Positions 40,581 to 49,022 of a stretch of 64,000 nucleotides of DNA are shown here, one piece after another. The translations under genes were made by a program, and so were the position numbers. This DNA comes from Frigoribacterium sp. Leaf415 (lineage in GTDB: Bacteria; Actinomycetota; Actinomycetes; Actinomycetales; Microbacteriaceae): assembly GCF_001424645.1 (NCBI RefSeq), contig NZ_LMQR01000001.1, positions 1,414,699 through 1,478,698 on the forward strand, in the 5' to 3' direction. Each line of letters opens with the position of its first letter. Position 1 is the first letter of the stretch. Below the pieces are notes generated by a model that was not told the origin of the DNA, searched no databases, and worked only from the letters and a program-made list of their open reading frames with translations.

Positions 40581-41033
40581 ATGGCATCACGTGGACCCCT
40601 CGATCCGCGCTGCGGCATCGCGCGCAGCTTGGACCTGCTCGGCGAGCGCTGGGCGCTGCTCGTCGTGCGCGAAGCGCTGCTCGGGCACACGCGGTTCTCG
40701 CAGTTCCGGGCGCGACTCGGCCTGTCGCCCGACGTGCTGACCGCGCGGCTCGACTCGCTGGTCGCTGCGGGCGTGCTCGAGCGATCGACCTACCGTGAGG
40801 CCGGGGCCCGAGAGCGCGTCGAGTACCTGCTCACCGACGCGGGCCGCGACCTCGCCCCCGTGCTGGCCGCCCTCGCCGTCTGGGGCGACGAGCACGATCC
40901 GCACCCCGACGGCGCCGCACGCCGGTTCAGCGTCGCCCGGTCGGGCGAGCCCGTGCGGGTCGCGTTCGTCACGGGCGACGGGCACGTGGTCGAGCCCGCC
41001 GACGTCGAGATGGTGCCTCGCGCGGGCGACTAG
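40581..41033 (+). CDS. HxlR-family transcriptional regulator
   Basis: 150 residues. The HxlR winged helix is clear: CGIARSLDLLGERWALLVVREALLG with the family cysteine at about residue 11, FSQFRARLGLSPDVLTARLDSLVAAGVLE, and RVEYLLTDAGRDLAPVLAALAVWG. Its C-terminal extension (about 45 residues) is longer than minimal members. It is divergent from the MFS gene with an operator-like palindrome in between. A near copy of the dispersed motif follows its TAG stop. Confidence 0.92.
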   Translation: MASRGPLDPRCGIARSLDLLGERWALLVVREALLGHTRFSQFRARLGLSPDVLTARLDSLVAAGVLERSTYREAGARERVEYLLTDAGRDLAPVLAALAVWGDEHDPHPDGAARRFSVARSGEPVRVAFVTGDGHVVEPADVEMVPRAGD

Positions 41034-41072
41034 GCCGCGCCTCCTCGGGTCTGCGGCCGCCCGGCCTGCCTG

Positions 41073-41130
41073 CCCGCCCGCCAGCCCGCCAGCCCGCCAG
41101 CCCGCCAGCCCGCCAGCCCGCCTGCCCGCC
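41073..41130. repeat. Tandem 8-base repeat (CCCGCCAG)n
   Basis: About six units of CCCGCCAG, with variant end units, directly left of hairpin B2. Located in the gap between convergent genes. Confidence 0.85.
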
Positions 41131-41184
41131 ACGAAGTAAACACCCCGCCACGGAATCGGATGGCGGGTTGTTTACCTCGTGGCG
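41127..41184. repeat. Hairpin repeat, family B, copy 2
   Basis: 24-base arms CGCCACGAAGTAAACACC... and ...GTTTACCTCGTGGCG with two mismatches and a 10-base loop. Same core (CCACGAGGTAAACA) as copy 1. Confidence 0.85.
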
Positions 41185-41205
41185 TGGTGCGGGGCGAGCG
41201 GGCTC

Positions 41206-41772
41206 TCAGCTCGCGCCGTCGACCGCGTCGGGTTTGGTCGGCCGCGGGAAGGCCGCGCGCATGTGGTCGCTGGTGAGCAGGTCGCCGATGCCGATCATCA
41301 GCAGCGAGAAGACGATCTGCTCGACGACCATCCATCCGGGGTAGAGCCCGGGGATGGTGGCGATGATGAGCGTCACGATCGGGAAGATGCGACTGAACAG
41401 GCGGAGGCGTGAGTAGGCCCAGTAGTAGCCGAGCTGTGCCCTCCATGCGAAGACGTAGAGCGAGGCGGTGATGAAGAGGACGACGGTGGACCGGAACCAC
41501 ACGGCCCACGGCACGTGTTCTCCGCGGCTGGTGAGGACGGCGGCGATGAAGATGGCGGTGAGCCCGACGACGGTCTCGCCGAACAGCAGCCACCGGATGC
41601 CGACGAAGCTGCGGACGGTCCGCGGGTGCTGCCGCATGTCTTCGTGGATCACATACCCCGAGTGCCGCCCGCCGGCGAGCCGGTCGAGCTGCAGCCGCTG
41701 CCACACCCGGTCGGCCGCGGCCGACAACCCCACCCCCGAGGAGGCGCGGTGCCACAGCCCAGCGCCCGTCAC
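41206..41772 (-). CDS. Membrane protein, unknown
   Basis: 188 residues; the family is not recognised. After a polar head of about 55 residues there are four hydrophobic segments (FVGIRWLLFGETVVGLTAIF, WFRSTVVLFITASLYVFAW, IFPIVTLIIATIPGLYPGW, VEQIVFSLLMIGIGDLL). The loop AQLGYYWAYSRLRLFSR is aromatic and basic. The head contains a variant dispersed motif at about 41738-41752 (HRASSG). Start codon uncertain within the first 40 residues. Confidence 0.65.
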   Translation of the reverse strand: MTGAGLWHRASSGVGLSAAADRVWQRLQLDRLAGGRHSGYVIHEDMRQHPRTVRSFVGIRWLLFGETVVGLTAIFIAAVLTSRGEHVPWAVWFRSTVVLFITASLYVFAWRAQLGYYWAYSRLRLFSRIFPIVTLIIATIPGLYPGWMVVEQIVFSLLMIGIGDLLTSDHMRAAFPRPTKPDAVDGAS

Positions 41773-41825
41773 CTTCGCACCCCGTCCGCTCGTCTCACGA
41801 ACACCAATGGTGCCCTATCCCACCC

Positions 41826-42374
41826 TCAGAACTCACCACCCTCTGTCTGCCCCGGCTGAACCGTGAAGCACCACGAACTCGACGACACCTGGACTTTCGA
41901 GAGCCCCGTGTAGACCGTGATGGAGTAACGAGTTCCATCTTTGCTCCACACGACGAGCCATTCGTCTCTGCCGTCGGGCGTGAACACCCGTTCGGTGCGG
42001 AAGTCCGCGGAGTCAGCCAGTTCCGATTCCACCAGGGAGAAGTACGCCTCTTGTTCTTTTGCTTCGGCGTACTCGATCGTCGTCGAACCCGTCCATTGGT
42101 GTCGCCCCCCGGAACACGACATCAGGACTCCGGTCGCTGGTTCGAGCATGCCCACGATGCTCTCCGCATCCCCCATGGACGCCAGTTCCCGCTGAGTCAC
42201 CATGATGTCGCGTTTCAAGGCCGGGAGATCCACTCGATCGGTCTCCTCGTCTATGTACTTCATCTGCTCAAGGTCTTCCGGGGTTTCCCTTGCGCAACCC
42301 ACGACGAAGCAGGACAACACTACGAACACGGCTGCACACCGTACCGAGATGCGCGCCACATCATTTCGACGCAT
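41826..42374 (-). CDS. Lipoprotein, candidate immunity protein (copy 2)
   Basis: 182 residues from ATG 42374. The signal peptide has lipobox VVGC at about residue 27. The mature part shares long stretches with the lipoprotein at 42648-43196: LMSCSGGRHQWTGSTT, FTPDGRDEW, GTRYSIT and SSSWCFTVQPGQTE. A pair of cysteines (LMSC, SWCF) may form a disulfide. It overlaps the end of the orphan hydrolase tip by 14 bases, exactly as copy 1 overlaps the full hydrolase, so it is the immunity-like partner of that lost effector (inference). Confidence 0.8.
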   Translation of the reverse strand: MRRNDVARISVRCAAVFVVLSCFVVGCARETPEDLEQMKYIDEETDRVDLPALKRDIMVTQRELASMGDAESIVGMLEPATGVLMSCSGGRHQWTGSTTIEYAEAKEQEAYFSLVESELADSADFRTERVFTPDGRDEWLVVWSKDGTRYSITVYTGLSKVQVSSSSWCFTVQPGQTEGGEF

Positions 42375-42624
42375 TCAGGTGAATCTCTTCCTTCAGGGCA
42401 GCTCTCGCCACCGCATTGTCATTGACTTCATGCGCGACGAGCGCATGGTTGGCGTCCAGCTTCCGGGCCGGTCTGTGACTGGCCCCAGTTCCTTCCAGCT
42501 CCACGCCACGTGGATTCACGAAGAATCCGCGCGACTCAAACTCACCCAACCGGTTCGGGTTCCGCCCGCCCCAGACACCATCGATCGGCTGCGCCTCCAT
42601 CAGGAAGTCCCTGTAGCTGTGGCA
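42361..42624 (-). pseudogene. Orphan C-terminal tip of a WXG-type alpha/beta-hydrolase
   Basis: The leftward frame matches the last 85 residues of the full effector at 43186-44979: YRDFLMEAQPIDGVWGGRN against YWDFLQAAQRTGGVWEGRN, then LDANHALV against LDDNHSLV. It keeps the presumed catalytic histidine but lacks the nucleophile domain. No own start or ribosome site is visible; the frame runs back into the end of the preceding lipoprotein gene. It is a remnant of a tandem duplication, or a silent tip that could recombine. Confidence 0.8.
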
Positions 42625-42647
42625 CGCCAATGGCGGACGTCCCACCC

Positions 42648-43196
42648 TCAGAACCGACCACGCTCCGTCTGCCCCGGCTGAACCATGAAGCACCACGAAC
42701 TCGCCGACACTTGCACCTTCGAGATACCCGCCCAGAGGGTGATCGAGTAGCGAGTACCGTCTTCGCCTCGAACTATGAGCCATTCGTCTTCGCCATCTGG
42801 TGAGAACTGTCGAGACGTCGTCAGCTCATCGGACCCCTCAAGCTCTGCCTCGACCAGGCGGTAGTACTCCTCCTGGCTTGGCATGGTCGAGTACTCGGCG
42901 GTCGTCGACCCCGTCCATTGGTGCCGGCCACCCGAACAGGACATGAGAACGCCGTTCGATGACTCCTCGACACTCCCTTCGACGAGTTCAGACCCCATGG
43001 ACACGAGGCGGCGTTGAACGACACGGATGTCTTGCCGCAATTGACCGAGATCGACTCGGTCAGATCCCTCTTCCATGTACTTCTCTCTCTTCGTGTCCTC
43101 GCTGCTCGGACTCGAACACGCGACGAGGTTTGCAACAGCGATGGATATTGCGGCTGCAACCAGCCACGGTCGCTGGGGCATCCTTCTAACGAACAT
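42648..43196 (-). CDS. Lipoprotein, candidate immunity protein (copy 1)
   Basis: 182 residues from ATG 43196 (AAGGAAG 9 bases upstream), overlapping the effector stop by 11 bases. Signal peptide with VACS at the lipobox; Leu is replaced by Val-Ala at the first positions. Shares with copy 2 the segments LMSCSGGRHQWTGSTT, FSPDGEDEW and SASSWCFMVQPGQTE. An outer-face lipoprotein next to a secreted lipase-like effector resembles known effector-immunity pairs, such as the type VII lipase effector TslA with its lipoprotein immunity protein in Staphylococcus aureus. The match is by arrangement, not sequence. Confidence 0.8.
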   Translation of the reverse strand: MFVRRMPQRPWLVAAAISIAVANLVACSSPSSEDTKREKYMEEGSDRVDLGQLRQDIRVVQRRLVSMGSELVEGSVEESSNGVLMSCSGGRHQWTGSTTAEYSTMPSQEEYYRLVEAELEGSDELTTSRQFSPDGEDEWLIVRGEDGTRYSITLWAGISKVQVSASSWCFMVQPGQTERGRF

Positions 43197-44979
43197 GCGG
43201 ATGGACTTCCTTCGTGAGGGCATCTCTCACAGCGGCGTTTGCCTCGCTGGATTCGGCAACGAGTGAATGATTGTCATCCAGCTTCGTGAGAGGTGTCAGA
43301 TTGGCCATGTCTCCGAACCTGATGTCATCAGGCCCCAGGTAGTACCCCTTGGAGTCGAACTCATCCGACCGGTTCGGGTTACGCCCTTCCCAGACACCAC
43401 CCGTGCGCTGGGCAGCCTGGAGGAAGTCCCAGTAGCTGTAATCGGTGTAGGTCGTGCCGGGACGCGCCTGCCACTCGGGCGGCATGCCCGCGCCAGCGAG
43501 CGAGATGACCTTGTCGTAGGTGGCACCCCGCACCTCGGCCGACGTGATGTTCGCGAGCCCCCAACTGTGGCCGATCGCGATCTCTCGATGGCCGGGCTTG
43601 AGCGAGACCGGGTCGACCGCCAATCCTCGTTGAAAGTCGTACAGGGTCTTGCTCGACTTACGAGCGAATTCGGGGTCGTTCGCCTCGGCGAAGGCCCCGA
43701 CGAACTCGGCGGGGTTCTTGCTGCCCTCCGCCCCTCCAGGAAAGAACCCGTCCTTGAACACGAACGCGACCGTGGTCTTGCTCGCGTCGCTATCGTGCAG
43801 CCACCGCGCCATCTGCTGCACACTTTCGGGGTCCCGGTAGAACGAGTCCATGTTCGTCAGCGTTCCCGGCACGTAGGTCAGTACCGTCCTGGTCTTGTCG
43901 TTCCACTCCCCGATCATCTCGATGATTCGACTCTTCGACGGGTCGAAGAGATAAAGCTGGACGTGAGGTGGTTCCGCCACAGCGTCCGTGAGGTACGCGC
44001 GCTCGCGCGCCAGTGCGGCCAGCAGCTCATCGTCGCCTTCCAGCCCCCTGCGCTTGATCGGCCCCACCATCTCGTCGATCTCGGCCATCCGACGCTTCGC
44101 GTTGAACACGTTCGCCGCGACCCGCACCGACGGCGGCAGACCGTCGAGCGCTCCGATGATCGCTGGCGCCCCTCGCACCAGCGCCACTTGCATCGCAGTG
44201 AGCCCGTCGGGGTTCCGCGCACCCTGCTGCCCGAGCTCGTCCCACCAGGCCCGCACCCGCTCAGGATCGGCCAGGAACGCCTTGTCGACCAGTTCGGGGT
44301 GCTGCTCGAGCAGCATCGTCAGCTCGGTGGCCGAGAGCCCTGCCAGCAACGCCAGCAATTCCTCGGACGACCCCGCGGCCAGGGCCTCCCCGGTGACCTG
44401 AGGCAACGCCCCCATCGCCTCGGGGCTCTGCAGCGCAGCGATGCACCGGCGATCAGCCGCAGCCCGCTCTTCGACCAGGTCGGTCCACAAGCCCGCCACG
44501 ACCTCGAGTTCTCGTTGCTCGTCGTCGATGCGGCGCTGCAAGGTCGACCGTTCACCCGAGCGGTACTCGGACTCCACGACGATGCCGATCAGGTCGTCCC
44601 GCGCCGCGCCCTGCGCCTCACGCATGATCGTCTTCAGGGCGACCCCCGTCGAGAGGATGTTCTGCTCGGCCATCGCACGCCGCGCCTCCAGGGTCTGCTG
44701 CGACCCCTGGATCAACGACACGTCGACCGCGTACGCCTCGAGCGCCGCCGCATGGTGTTCGAGGCCCCGGGCGACAGCAGTCACCTCGGTGGACACGTCG
44801 GTCATCGACGCGACGAACTGCTCGCCCGACTGCCCCCGCCAGCACTCGGCACCCCAGCTCGCCGCCTCGGCCAACCGGTAGGCAGCCACCTCGAGATCGT
44901 CGACCTCGGTTCGCCTCGTCTTCGCGAGCTGTCTGATGCCCTCCACCGAGCCCACGCCCGGGTCGTCGTCGGTGCTCAC
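43186..44979 (-). CDS. WXG-type alpha/beta-hydrolase, candidate type VII effector
   Basis: 597 residues from GTG 44979 (GTGA overlap with the small partner). Residues 1-175 are helical with a W-x-G turn (ECWRGQSGEQF, W47-R-G49), as in WXG100/LXG targeting domains; no signal peptide. A middle helical part (180-335) is followed by an alpha/beta-hydrolase of DUF1023 type: LTYVPGTLTNMDSFYRD, the nucleophile elbow G470-H-S472-W-G, and a likely catalytic His571 in LDDNHSLV. It could hydrolyse lipid or ester bonds after type VII export. Downstream lipoproteins would protect the producer. No secretion-machinery genes are in the window. Confidence 0.82.
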   Translation of the reverse strand: MSTDDDPGVGSVEGIRQLAKTRRTEVDDLEVAAYRLAEAASWGAECWRGQSGEQFVASMTDVSTEVTAVARGLEHHAAALEAYAVDVSLIQGSQQTLEARRAMAEQNILSTGVALKTIMREAQGAARDDLIGIVVESEYRSGERSTLQRRIDDEQRELEVVAGLWTDLVEERAAADRRCIAALQSPEAMGALPQVTGEALAAGSSEELLALLAGLSATELTMLLEQHPELVDKAFLADPERVRAWWDELGQQGARNPDGLTAMQVALVRGAPAIIGALDGLPPSVRVAANVFNAKRRMAEIDEMVGPIKRRGLEGDDELLAALARERAYLTDAVAEPPHVQLYLFDPSKSRIIEMIGEWNDKTRTVLTYVPGTLTNMDSFYRDPESVQQMARWLHDSDASKTTVAFVFKDGFFPGGAEGSKNPAEFVGAFAEANDPEFARKSSKTLYDFQRGLAVDPVSLKPGHREIAIGHSWGLANITSAEVRGATYDKVISLAGAGMPPEWQARPGTTYTDYSYWDFLQAAQRTGGVWEGRNPNRSDEFDSKGYYLGPDDIRFGDMANLTPLTKLDDNHSLVAESSEANAAVRDALTKEVHPHVR

Positions 44980-45284
44980 TTCGAGCCCACCCCCGCAGGG
45001 TCGTCCGCCGGCAGTCCGGCAGCGAGCCGGGACTCGACCTGCTCGAACTCGCGCACGAAGGTCGTCGTGAAGTCACCCACCGCCTGGATGGCCTCGACGG
45101 CCAACCCCGCCCGCCTCACCAACTGCCCCGTCGCCTCGTCGAGGACCCCCGCCACGCTCGGCGAGCCGACGTCGGCCGCCGACCCGAGTGTCAGCGTCGC
45201 CGACACCTCGGCGTCGACGGCCGCCGTCGACACCCGCCACGCAACGGACGTCAACGTCTTCTCGTCCACCACCAGGTCTGCCAT
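44976..45284 (-). CDS. Small EspC/WXG100-like partner protein
   Basis: 102 residues from ATG 45284 with GGAGGGCGAGGG upstream. It starts LVVDEKTLTSVAWRVSTAA and ends in a long amphipathic helix (FTTTFVREFEQVESRLAAGL), like the small helical-hairpin proteins coded next to LXG/WXG effectors. No W-x-G is present, so it is closer to EspC/DUF2580-like helpers. It probably pairs with the hydrolase's helical head for export or stability. Confidence 0.7.
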   Translation of the reverse strand: MADLVVDEKTLTSVAWRVSTAAVDAEVSATLTLGSAADVGSPSVAGVLDEATGQLVRRAGLAVEAIQAVGDFTTTFVREFEQVESRLAAGLPADDPAGVGSK

Positions 45285-45449
45285 GCACCCTCGCCCTCCG
45301 TCATGCGACATTCACATATCGCGACCAATGAAAGCCACCCTAGCAATGCAGAACGCCCGGTGTGGAAACGATCCACAACCGGGCGTTCAGTCCACAGGCG
45401 AGCCTGCGGGCGGTGCCGATCCGTCGACGGGACAGGCACGGGAGAAGGA

Positions 45450-46958
45450 CTACGGGCGCTTGCGCTTCTCGCGCACGCGCATGTTCACCGTGATGGGCGT
45501 GCCCTCGAAGCCGAAGATCTCGCGCAGGCGCCGCGTGATGAACCGGCGGTACTGCGGGTCGAGGAACCCGGTCGTGAAGAGCACGAAGGTCGGCGGGCGG
45601 TTCGCGGCCTGGGTGCCGAACAGGATGCGCGGCTGCTTGCCCGACCGCAGCGGGTGCGGGTGCTCGGCGACGAGCTCGGCGAGCAGGGCGTTGAACTTGC
45701 CGGTCGGGATGCGGGTGTCCCACGACTCGAGGGCGAGCTCGAGGGCGGGGACGAGCTTCTCGAGGTGACGACCCGTGCGGGCCGAGATGTTCACGCGCGG
45801 GGCCCACGACACGTGGTCGAGGTCCTGCTCGATCTCGCGCTCGAGGTAGCGGCGACGGTCGTCGTCCAGGAGGTCCCACTTGTTGAACGCGAGCACGAGC
45901 GCACGGCCCGACTCGAGCACCAGGTCGATGATGCGCAGGTCTTGCGTCGAGATCTGCTCGGTGACGTCGATCACGACGACGGCGACCTCGGCCTTCTCGA
46001 GCGCTGCCGAGGTGCGGAGCGACGCGTAGAAGTCGGCGCCCTGCTGCAGGTGGACGCGCTTGCGGATGCCGGCGGTGTCGACGAAGGTCCACACGCGACC
46101 GGCGATCTCGACCTGCTCGTCGACGGGGTCGCGGGTCGTGCCGGCCAGCTCGTTGACGACGACGCGCTCTTCGCCCGCAGCCCGGTTGAGGAGCGAGCTC
46201 TTGCCGACGTTCGGTCGACCGAGGATCGCGACGCGACGCGGGCCGCCGATCTCTTGCTTGGCCACGGTCGACACCGCGGGCAGCTTGGTCATGCAGAGGT
46301 CGAGGAGGTCGGCGACGTTGCGGCCGTGCAGGGCCGACGCGGGGAACGGCTCGCCGAGCCCCAGCGACCACAGCGACGCGGCCTCGAGGTCTTTCCGGGC
46401 GTCGTCGCTCTTGTTGGCGACGAGGATGACGGGCTTGTGCGACGCCCGCAGCATGCGCACGACGGCTTCGTCGGTGGCGGTCGCCCCGACGTTGACGTCG
46501 ACGACGAACAGCACGGCGTCGGCCAGGTCGACGGCGATCTCGGCCTGCATGGCGACCGAACGGTCGATGCCGATCGCGTCGGGCTCCCACCCGCCGGTGT
46601 CGACGAGGGTGAAGCGGCGACCGCCCCACTCGGCCTTGTACGAGACGCGGTCGCGCGTGACACCGGGCTTGTCCTCGACGACGGCCTCGCGCCTCCCGAG
46701 GATGCGGTTGACCATGGCGCTCTTGCCGACGTTCGGTCGGCCGACGATGGCCAGCACCGGCAGCGCCGGGGCGTAGGTCAGTGCGTCAGGGTCCCACTCG
46801 GCGCCCTCGAGGACGTCGATGTCGCCCTCGTCGAGGTCGTAGTCGGTCAGGCCGGCACGCAGGGCCCGGGCGCGCTGGTCGGCGTCCTCGTCGGGCATCG
46901 TCTGGATGCGGTCGACCATCTGCTCGTCGAGCTCGGGGTACTTGTCGTCGTCTGCCAT
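45450..46958 (-). CDS. der: Ribosome-assembly GTPase Der (EngA)
   Basis: 502 residues. Two GTPase domains in tandem, G1 motifs GRPNVGKS at 73-80 and 246-253, G3 DTGGW and DTAGI, G4 NKSD and NKWD. The C-terminal KH-like domain has [15 protein letters not shown] and the tail [18 protein letters not shown] ([14 protein letters not shown]). The N-terminal 65 residues are an acidic extension, common in actinobacterial Der. It acts in 50S subunit assembly. Nine bases downstream of cmk, so same operon. Confidence 0.97.
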   Translation of the reverse strand: MADDDKYPELDEQMVDRIQTMPDEDADQRARALRAGLTDYDLDEGDIDVLEGAEWDPDALTYAPALPVLAIVGRPNVGKSAMVNRILGRREAVVEDKPGVTRDRVSYKAEWGGRRFTLVDTGGWEPDAIGIDRSVAMQAEIAVDLADAVLFVVDVNVGATATDEAVVRMLRASHKPVILVANKSDDARKDLEAASLWSLGLGEPFPASALHGRNVADLLDLCMTKLPAVSTVAKQEIGGPRRVAILGRPNVGKSSLLNRAAGEERVVVNELAGTTRDPVDEQVEIAGRVWTFVDTAGIRKRVHLQQGADFYASLRTSAALEKAEVAVVVIDVTEQISTQDLRIIDLVLESGRALVLAFNKWDLLDDDRRRYLEREIEQDLDHVSWAPRVNISARTGRHLEKLVPALELALESWDTRIPTGKFNALLAELVAEHPHPLRSGKQPRILFGTQAANRPPTFVLFTTGFLDPQYRRFITRRLREIFGFEGTPITVNMRVREKRKRP

Positions 46959-46968
46959 GGGGACTTCC

Positions 46969-47784
46969 TTAAGAAATGGGGGTGCTCGCTCGCACGAGCT
47001 CGACCACGGCCTGCACGGTCTGGTCGAAGTCGAGTTGGGTGGAGTCGACGGTGGAGACGCCGGGTGCGGCGGTCATGAAGTCGACGACCTTGCTGTCGAG
47101 CCGGTCGCGGGTCGAGAGCTGCCGAGCTGTCTCTTCGGCACTCTGCCCGGTCACCTCGGCCGAACGCCTGGCCATTCTAGCGGCTTCGCTGGCGGTCAAC
47201 AGGATTCTGACCTGGGCATCCGGTGCGACGACGGTCGTGATGTCACGCCCCTCGGTGACGATGCCCGGCTTGTCGGTCGACGCGATGATGCGGCGGAAGA
47301 GGTCGACCATGAAGCGTCGGACCTCGGGCACCTTGGCCACGTGGCTCACGGCGGTCGTCACGCGCGGCGTGCGGATCTCGTCCGTCACGTCGCGACCGCC
47401 GATCGTCACCGAGGAGGCGCGGGCCGGGTCGATCCCGATCGCGTAGCGGAACGTCGGCAAGACGGCGATGACGGCCTCGGCGTCGTCGAGGTCGACGCCG
47501 CTGTCGAGGGCGTGCAGGGCGAAAGCCCGGTAGGCCGCCCCCGTGTCTTGGTAGTCGAAGCCGAGGGACGCAGCGGAGGCGCGGCTGACGCTGGACTTGC
47601 CGCTTCCGGCCGGTCCGTCGACGGCCACCACGACGTGGCGGTGCACGGCCTCGGCGGTCTCGGCCCGTAGCTCTTCGACGTGGGCCTCGCCGGCGGGACC
47701 GCCGACGCCGTGCTCCCCCGGCGAGCGCTCGGGATCGACGTCGGCCGAGTCGACGGGACCGGTTGCACGCGGGTCGCCGCTCAT
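46969..47784 (-). CDS. cmk: Cytidylate kinase
   Basis: 271 residues; phosphorylates CMP/dCMP. P-loop [10 protein letters not shown] at about 56-65, then [10 protein letters not shown] and [21 protein letters not shown] with RARR-like lid residues ([12 protein letters not shown]). An acidic head of about 50 residues precedes the normal start of the fold. A one-mismatch dispersed motif (47412-47424) encodes ARASS in the NMP-binding region ([12 protein letters not shown]). It starts within the tyrA stop (ATGA) and leads into der. Confidence 0.95.
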   Translation of the reverse strand: MSGDPRATGPVDSADVDPERSPGEHGVGGPAGEAHVEELRAETAEAVHRHVVVAVDGPAGSGKSSVSRASAASLGFDYQDTGAAYRAFALHALDSGVDLDDAEAVIAVLPTFRYAIGIDPARASSVTIGGRDVTDEIRTPRVTTAVSHVAKVPEVRRFMVDLFRRIIASTDKPGIVTEGRDITTVVAPDAQVRILLTASEAARMARRSAEVTGQSAEETARQLSTRDRLDSKVVDFMTAAPGVSTVDSTQLDFDQTVQAVVELVRASTPIS

Positions 47785-49022
47785 GCGAACGCCCCCGCGA
47801 CGGTCCAGCCCCGGGCTTCGAGCTCGGTCACGAGTCGGTCTTCTAGTTCGGGCACGATCGATACCTCCGCGAGTCCTACCTGCGCACCCGGCGAGTGCTC
47901 GAGCCGCAGGTCTTCCAGGTTGACGCCGATCTCACCGATCTCGGTGAGCAGGCGGGCCAGCTGCCCGGGGGTGTCGTCGACCATGACGATCACCGAGCTG
48001 AACTGGGTCTGTTGTCCGTGCTTGCCGGGCAGACGGGCGACGCCGCCGTTGCCCGCGCCGATGCTCTCGGCCACGGTGCGCCGGCTGCCGGGCGCGTCCG
48101 GGGCCTCGAGGGCGCCGAGGACCCGGTCGAGGTCGGCGCGCAGGTCGCGCAGCACGTCGGCCACTCGTGAGGCGTTCGCCCCGAGGATCTGCGTCCAGAG
48201 GACCGGGTCGCTGCTCGCGATGCGCGTGACGTCCCGGACGCCCTGGCCAGCGAGACCGAGCGAGGCGTCGGGCGCGTCGCGCAAGCGTGTCGCCATCAGC
48301 GAGGCGACGACTTGCGGCGCGTGGCTCACGAGGGCGACGCCGGCGTCGTGCTCTTCCGGCGTCATCTCGACCGGGGTCGCGCCCAGGTCGAGCGCCAGGT
48401 CCTCGACGGCGGCGGCGCGTCGGTACGTGATGTCGTCGTGCCCGGCGATGACCCAGGGCCGGCCGACGAAGAGGTCGGCGCGGGCCGAGACGGCTCCCCC
48501 GCGTTCGCGCCCGGCCATGGGGTGCGAGCCGATGTAGCGCGAGACGTCGGCTCCGCGCGCCCGCAGTTCGGCGAGCGGGGCGACCTTGACCGACGCGACG
48601 TCGGTCACGAGCGCCTCGGGCCAGGCGTCGAGTTCGCGGGCGACGATGTCGCTGGTGACGTCGGGCGGCACGGCGACGACGACGAGCACGGGGTCGTCGC
48701 TCTCGGCGGGTGCCCGCCCGGCGCCGTAGTCGACGGCGAGGCTGCGCGCGGCCGGCGACACGTCGTCGAGGATGACGTCGACCCCGTGTTGACGCAGTCG
48801 CAGACCGATGCTTGCACCGAGCAGACCCGAGCCGACGATGCGCACCTGGCCCGCCAGCCGCCGGCTGCCGGACGTCAGCGCGTCAGCAGTCAGCGCCTCA
48901 GCCGTCCGCGCGCCAGCCGTCGGCACGCTAGCCGTCAGCGCGCCAGCCGTCGGCACGCCATCGATCGGCGCGTCGAGCGTGGTGGCGTCGTCAGCCGAGG
49001 AGGTGCGGTGCGCGTCGGTCAC
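47781..49022 (-). CDS. tyrA: Prephenate dehydrogenase with ACT domain
   Basis: 413 residues from GTG 49022, overlapping the rluB stop. It oxidises and decarboxylates prephenate to 4-hydroxyphenylpyruvate for tyrosine. The NAD motif is [25 protein letters not shown] carries the catalytic histidine region. The C-terminal 80 residues are an ACT domain ([29 protein letters not shown]), probably the tyrosine sensor. The first 55 residues are a low-complexity repeat ([20 protein letters not shown]) coded by a 15-base imperfect tandem repeat. Confidence 0.93.
   Translation of the reverse strand: MTDAHRTSSADDATTLDAPIDGVPTAGALTASVPTAGARTAEALTADALTSGSRRLAGQVRIVGSGLLGASIGLRLRQHGVDVILDDVSPAARSLAVDYGAGRAPAESDDPVLVVVAVPPDVTSDIVARELDAWPEALVTDVASVKVAPLAELRARGADVSRYIGSHPMAGRERGGAVSARADLFVGRPWVIAGHDDITYRRAAAVEDLALDLGATPVEMTPEEHDAGVALVSHAPQVVASLMATRLRDAPDASLGLAGQGVRDVTRIASSDPVLWTQILGANASRVADVLRDLRADLDRVLGALEAPDAPGSRRTVAESIGAGNGGVARLPGKHGQQTQFSSVIVMVDDTPGQLARLLTEIGEIGVNLEDLRLEHSPGAQVGLAEVSIVPELEDRLVTELEARGWTVAGAFA
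48870..48975. repeat. Imperfect tandem repeat in tyrA 5' end
   Basis: Units near AGCCGTCGGCACGCC / AGCCGTCAGCGCGCC repeat about six times, read as [13 protein letters not shown] residues. No counterpart in normal TyrA. Confidence 0.7.

Noticed and set aside
43267..45768. An 833-codon plus-strand frame opposite the effector operon
   Set aside because: Antisense shadow; composition is random Arg/His/Pro-rich and it runs through several real genes.
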